Shown here: in pieces, positions 62,973 through 64,000 of the stretch
Layout: each line of letters begins with the position of its first letter
How positions within the stretch are numbered: position 1 is the stretch's first letter
Assembly (NCBI RefSeq): GCF_024518675.1
Contig: NZ_JANIGL010000006.1
Coordinates: 1-64,000, forward strand
Source: Pseudoalteromonas shioyasakiensis
GTDB taxonomy: Bacteria > Pseudomonadota > Gammaproteobacteria > Enterobacterales > Alteromonadaceae
Reading direction: 5' to 3'
DNA: 64,000 bases
The notes under the pieces: generated by a model
Databases searched by the model: none
Told to the model about the DNA's origin: nothing
What the model saw: only the letters and a program-made list of their open reading frames with translations
Position numbers and translations under genes: made by a program

Positions 62973-64000
62973 ATGGTAAAGCAGTGGTTTAAGTCAGGTT
63001 CTCCTTGGATATGGATGACAGGTGGTGCAGTAAGTATCAGCTTAATATCCGTACTAGGATTGTTAGCTATGATTGCTTGGAAAGGCTTGAGCTTTTTCTG
63101 GCCGTCAGAAGTCGTACAGTTTGAGCTAGATGGCTCAGTTGCAAAGCAAACTGTTATCGGTGAAATTTACGATAGAGAAATGGTGCCTAAAACGCGTTTA
63201 GAAGCAATGGGTATTGATCTAACTGGTTTTGATAAAGAACACCTAGAACGTTTACTGATCAAAACAGGTAACCGTGAATATGTTGATTTGGATTTCCGTT
63301 GGGTTTTAGAAACTGACATTAAATCAAAATCAATGCCTGAAGATTTAGCCGTTTTTGAGCGTAGTAAAAATGGTAACTTCTATGGTTATGTTGAACAGGT
63401 GATTAAAGACGGGCAAGTCATCACTGAAAATAAAACAGAACTTTTAGAAGAGCTTGTAGAGCGTGCCGTTGAGTTAAACGAAGAAGCGCTAGACTTACAA
63501 AACGGTGACATTGGTCATATTAACTATGAGCTGGAGCGTTTGCGCCTACAAGAGAAAGCTTATTTACTCGATGATGCACTAACTGATGAACGTGTTGCAG
63601 AGTTGGCACAAAGACGAGCAGAGCTTAGAGCTGAATATTTAGTATATGAAAAACAGTTGTTTGCTTTACGTGATAAAGCAAAACGTGACCAAGTGATGGT
63701 TAAAGACATGCGTGGTGAAGTGGTGACGCTTCCGCTTTATCAAGTATTGGATTTTTGGCAGCCAAACCAAATGGGCTTCTTCTCGAAACTAGGCCATTAC
63801 TTTGTGCAGTTAGGCAAATTTGTTGCCGATGACCCGCGTGAAGCGAATACCGAAGGTGGGGTGTTCCCGGCAATCTTTGGTACCGTATTTATGGTTATGC
63901 TGATGGCGGTGATTGTGACTCCATTTGGTGTTGTTGCCGCAATTTATCTTCATGAATATGCGTCTAAAAATGCCGTCACAAAAATGATCCGAATCGCCGT
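62973..64000 (+). CDS. pstA: Phosphate ABC permease PstA, long form, cut by window end
   Basis: This is the partner permease of PstC. It starts at 62973 with GGAG 8 bases or so upstream and runs off the window after 342 codons. A TM segment lies at about 13-37 (WIWMTGGAVSISLISVLGLL). It is followed by a periplasmic insert of about 230 residues, which contains a long coiled coil (about 160-245, with LQNGDIGHINYELERLRL). The permease domain begins near residue 300 (GGVFPAIFGTVFMVMLMAVI). Usual PstA is about 280-300 residues in total, so this is a long form like its PstC neighbour. pstB is expected beyond the window. Confidence 0.88.
   Translation, partial: MVKQWFKSGSPWIWMTGGAVSISLISVLGLLAMIAWKGLSFFWPSEVVQFELDGSVAKQTVIGEIYDREMVPKTRLEAMGIDLTGFDKEHLERLLIKTGNREYVDLDFRWVLETDIKSKSMPEDLAVFERSKNGNFYGYVEQVIKDGQVITENKTELLEELVERAVELNEEALDLQNGDIGHINYELERLRLQEKAYLLDDALTDERVAELAQRRAELRAEYLVYEKQLFALRDKAKRDQVMVKDMRGEVVTLPLYQVLDFWQPNQMGFFSKLGHYFVQLGKFVADDPREANTEGGVFPAIFGTVFMVMLMAVIVTPFGVVAAIYLHEYASKNAVTKMIRIA

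Overview
The window looks like chromosomal DNA of a marine gammaproteobacterium of the Alteromonadales, most like Pseudoalteromonas. This rests on moderate-to-low GC, the EF-P lysylation trio, a thiC-thiO-thiS-thiG-thiDE-thiF operon, SlyD, GcvR, ZapA with a TIGR02449-type partner, and very long PstC and PstA permeases. The assignment comes from recalled gene content, not from a database search. Most of the window is housekeeping, with a few accessory or signalling islands.

Layout. 1-760: the 3' end of an rRNA operon (5S rRNA) followed by a decayed second copy of the 5S gene and its terminator. 766-5762: galE, small proteins, then epmB / efp / epmA, which make and modify elongation factor P. 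5832-8972: a TonB-dependent receptor with a Fur-like site, a thioesterase and a META lipoprotein. 9032-15610: a TPP riboswitch and six thiamine genes. 15643-18247: psd, rsgA and orn. 18255-18919: three identical tRNA-Gly(GCC) genes, with decayed copies beside them, separated by heptad-repeat spacers. 19165-25725: an amino acid permease, a cation/proton antiporter, a long AT-rich gap with a possible structured RNA, and proBA. 25766-31794: a three-gene signalling unit made of a periplasmic binding protein, a sensor kinase with an HPt domain, and a REC-PAS-GGDEF-EAL regulator. 31940-35440: tRNA-Ala, a lipoprotein, a PrdX-like deacylase, an MFS exporter, a DUF2058 protein and a cytochrome c. 35601-39354: a partial sugar-acid catabolic set. 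39364-48698: slyD, mltD, a metallo-hydrolase, zapA, rlmJ, lipoproteins, phnA, a periplasmic binding protein with an apparent AUU start, an EAL-HDOD protein and a PqiA-like protein. 48853-55492: a copper/silver RND efflux operon preceded by 14 perfect copies of a 7-bp repeat. 55642-64000: a helical unknown, ppx-ppk, gcvR and the start of the pst operon.

Genes that work together: EpmB and EpmA modify Lys34 of EF-P. The thi operon makes thiamine phosphate and uses ThiO rather than ThiH. ppk and pstC both carry PHO-box-like sites exactly 10 bp from a -10 element, which links polyphosphate and phosphate uptake to PhoB. The cus-type genes form a tripartite efflux pump.

The most unusual features are: (i) a family of intergenic elements built from 7-bp units, often folded as an imperfect hairpin; (ii) the binding protein / kinase / c-di-GMP regulator unit; (iii) a solute-binding gene whose only well-placed start is ATT; (iv) two CusF-like domains fused to the efflux adaptor, the second having lost its metal ligands; (v) alternative hairpins in the long leader upstream of proB.
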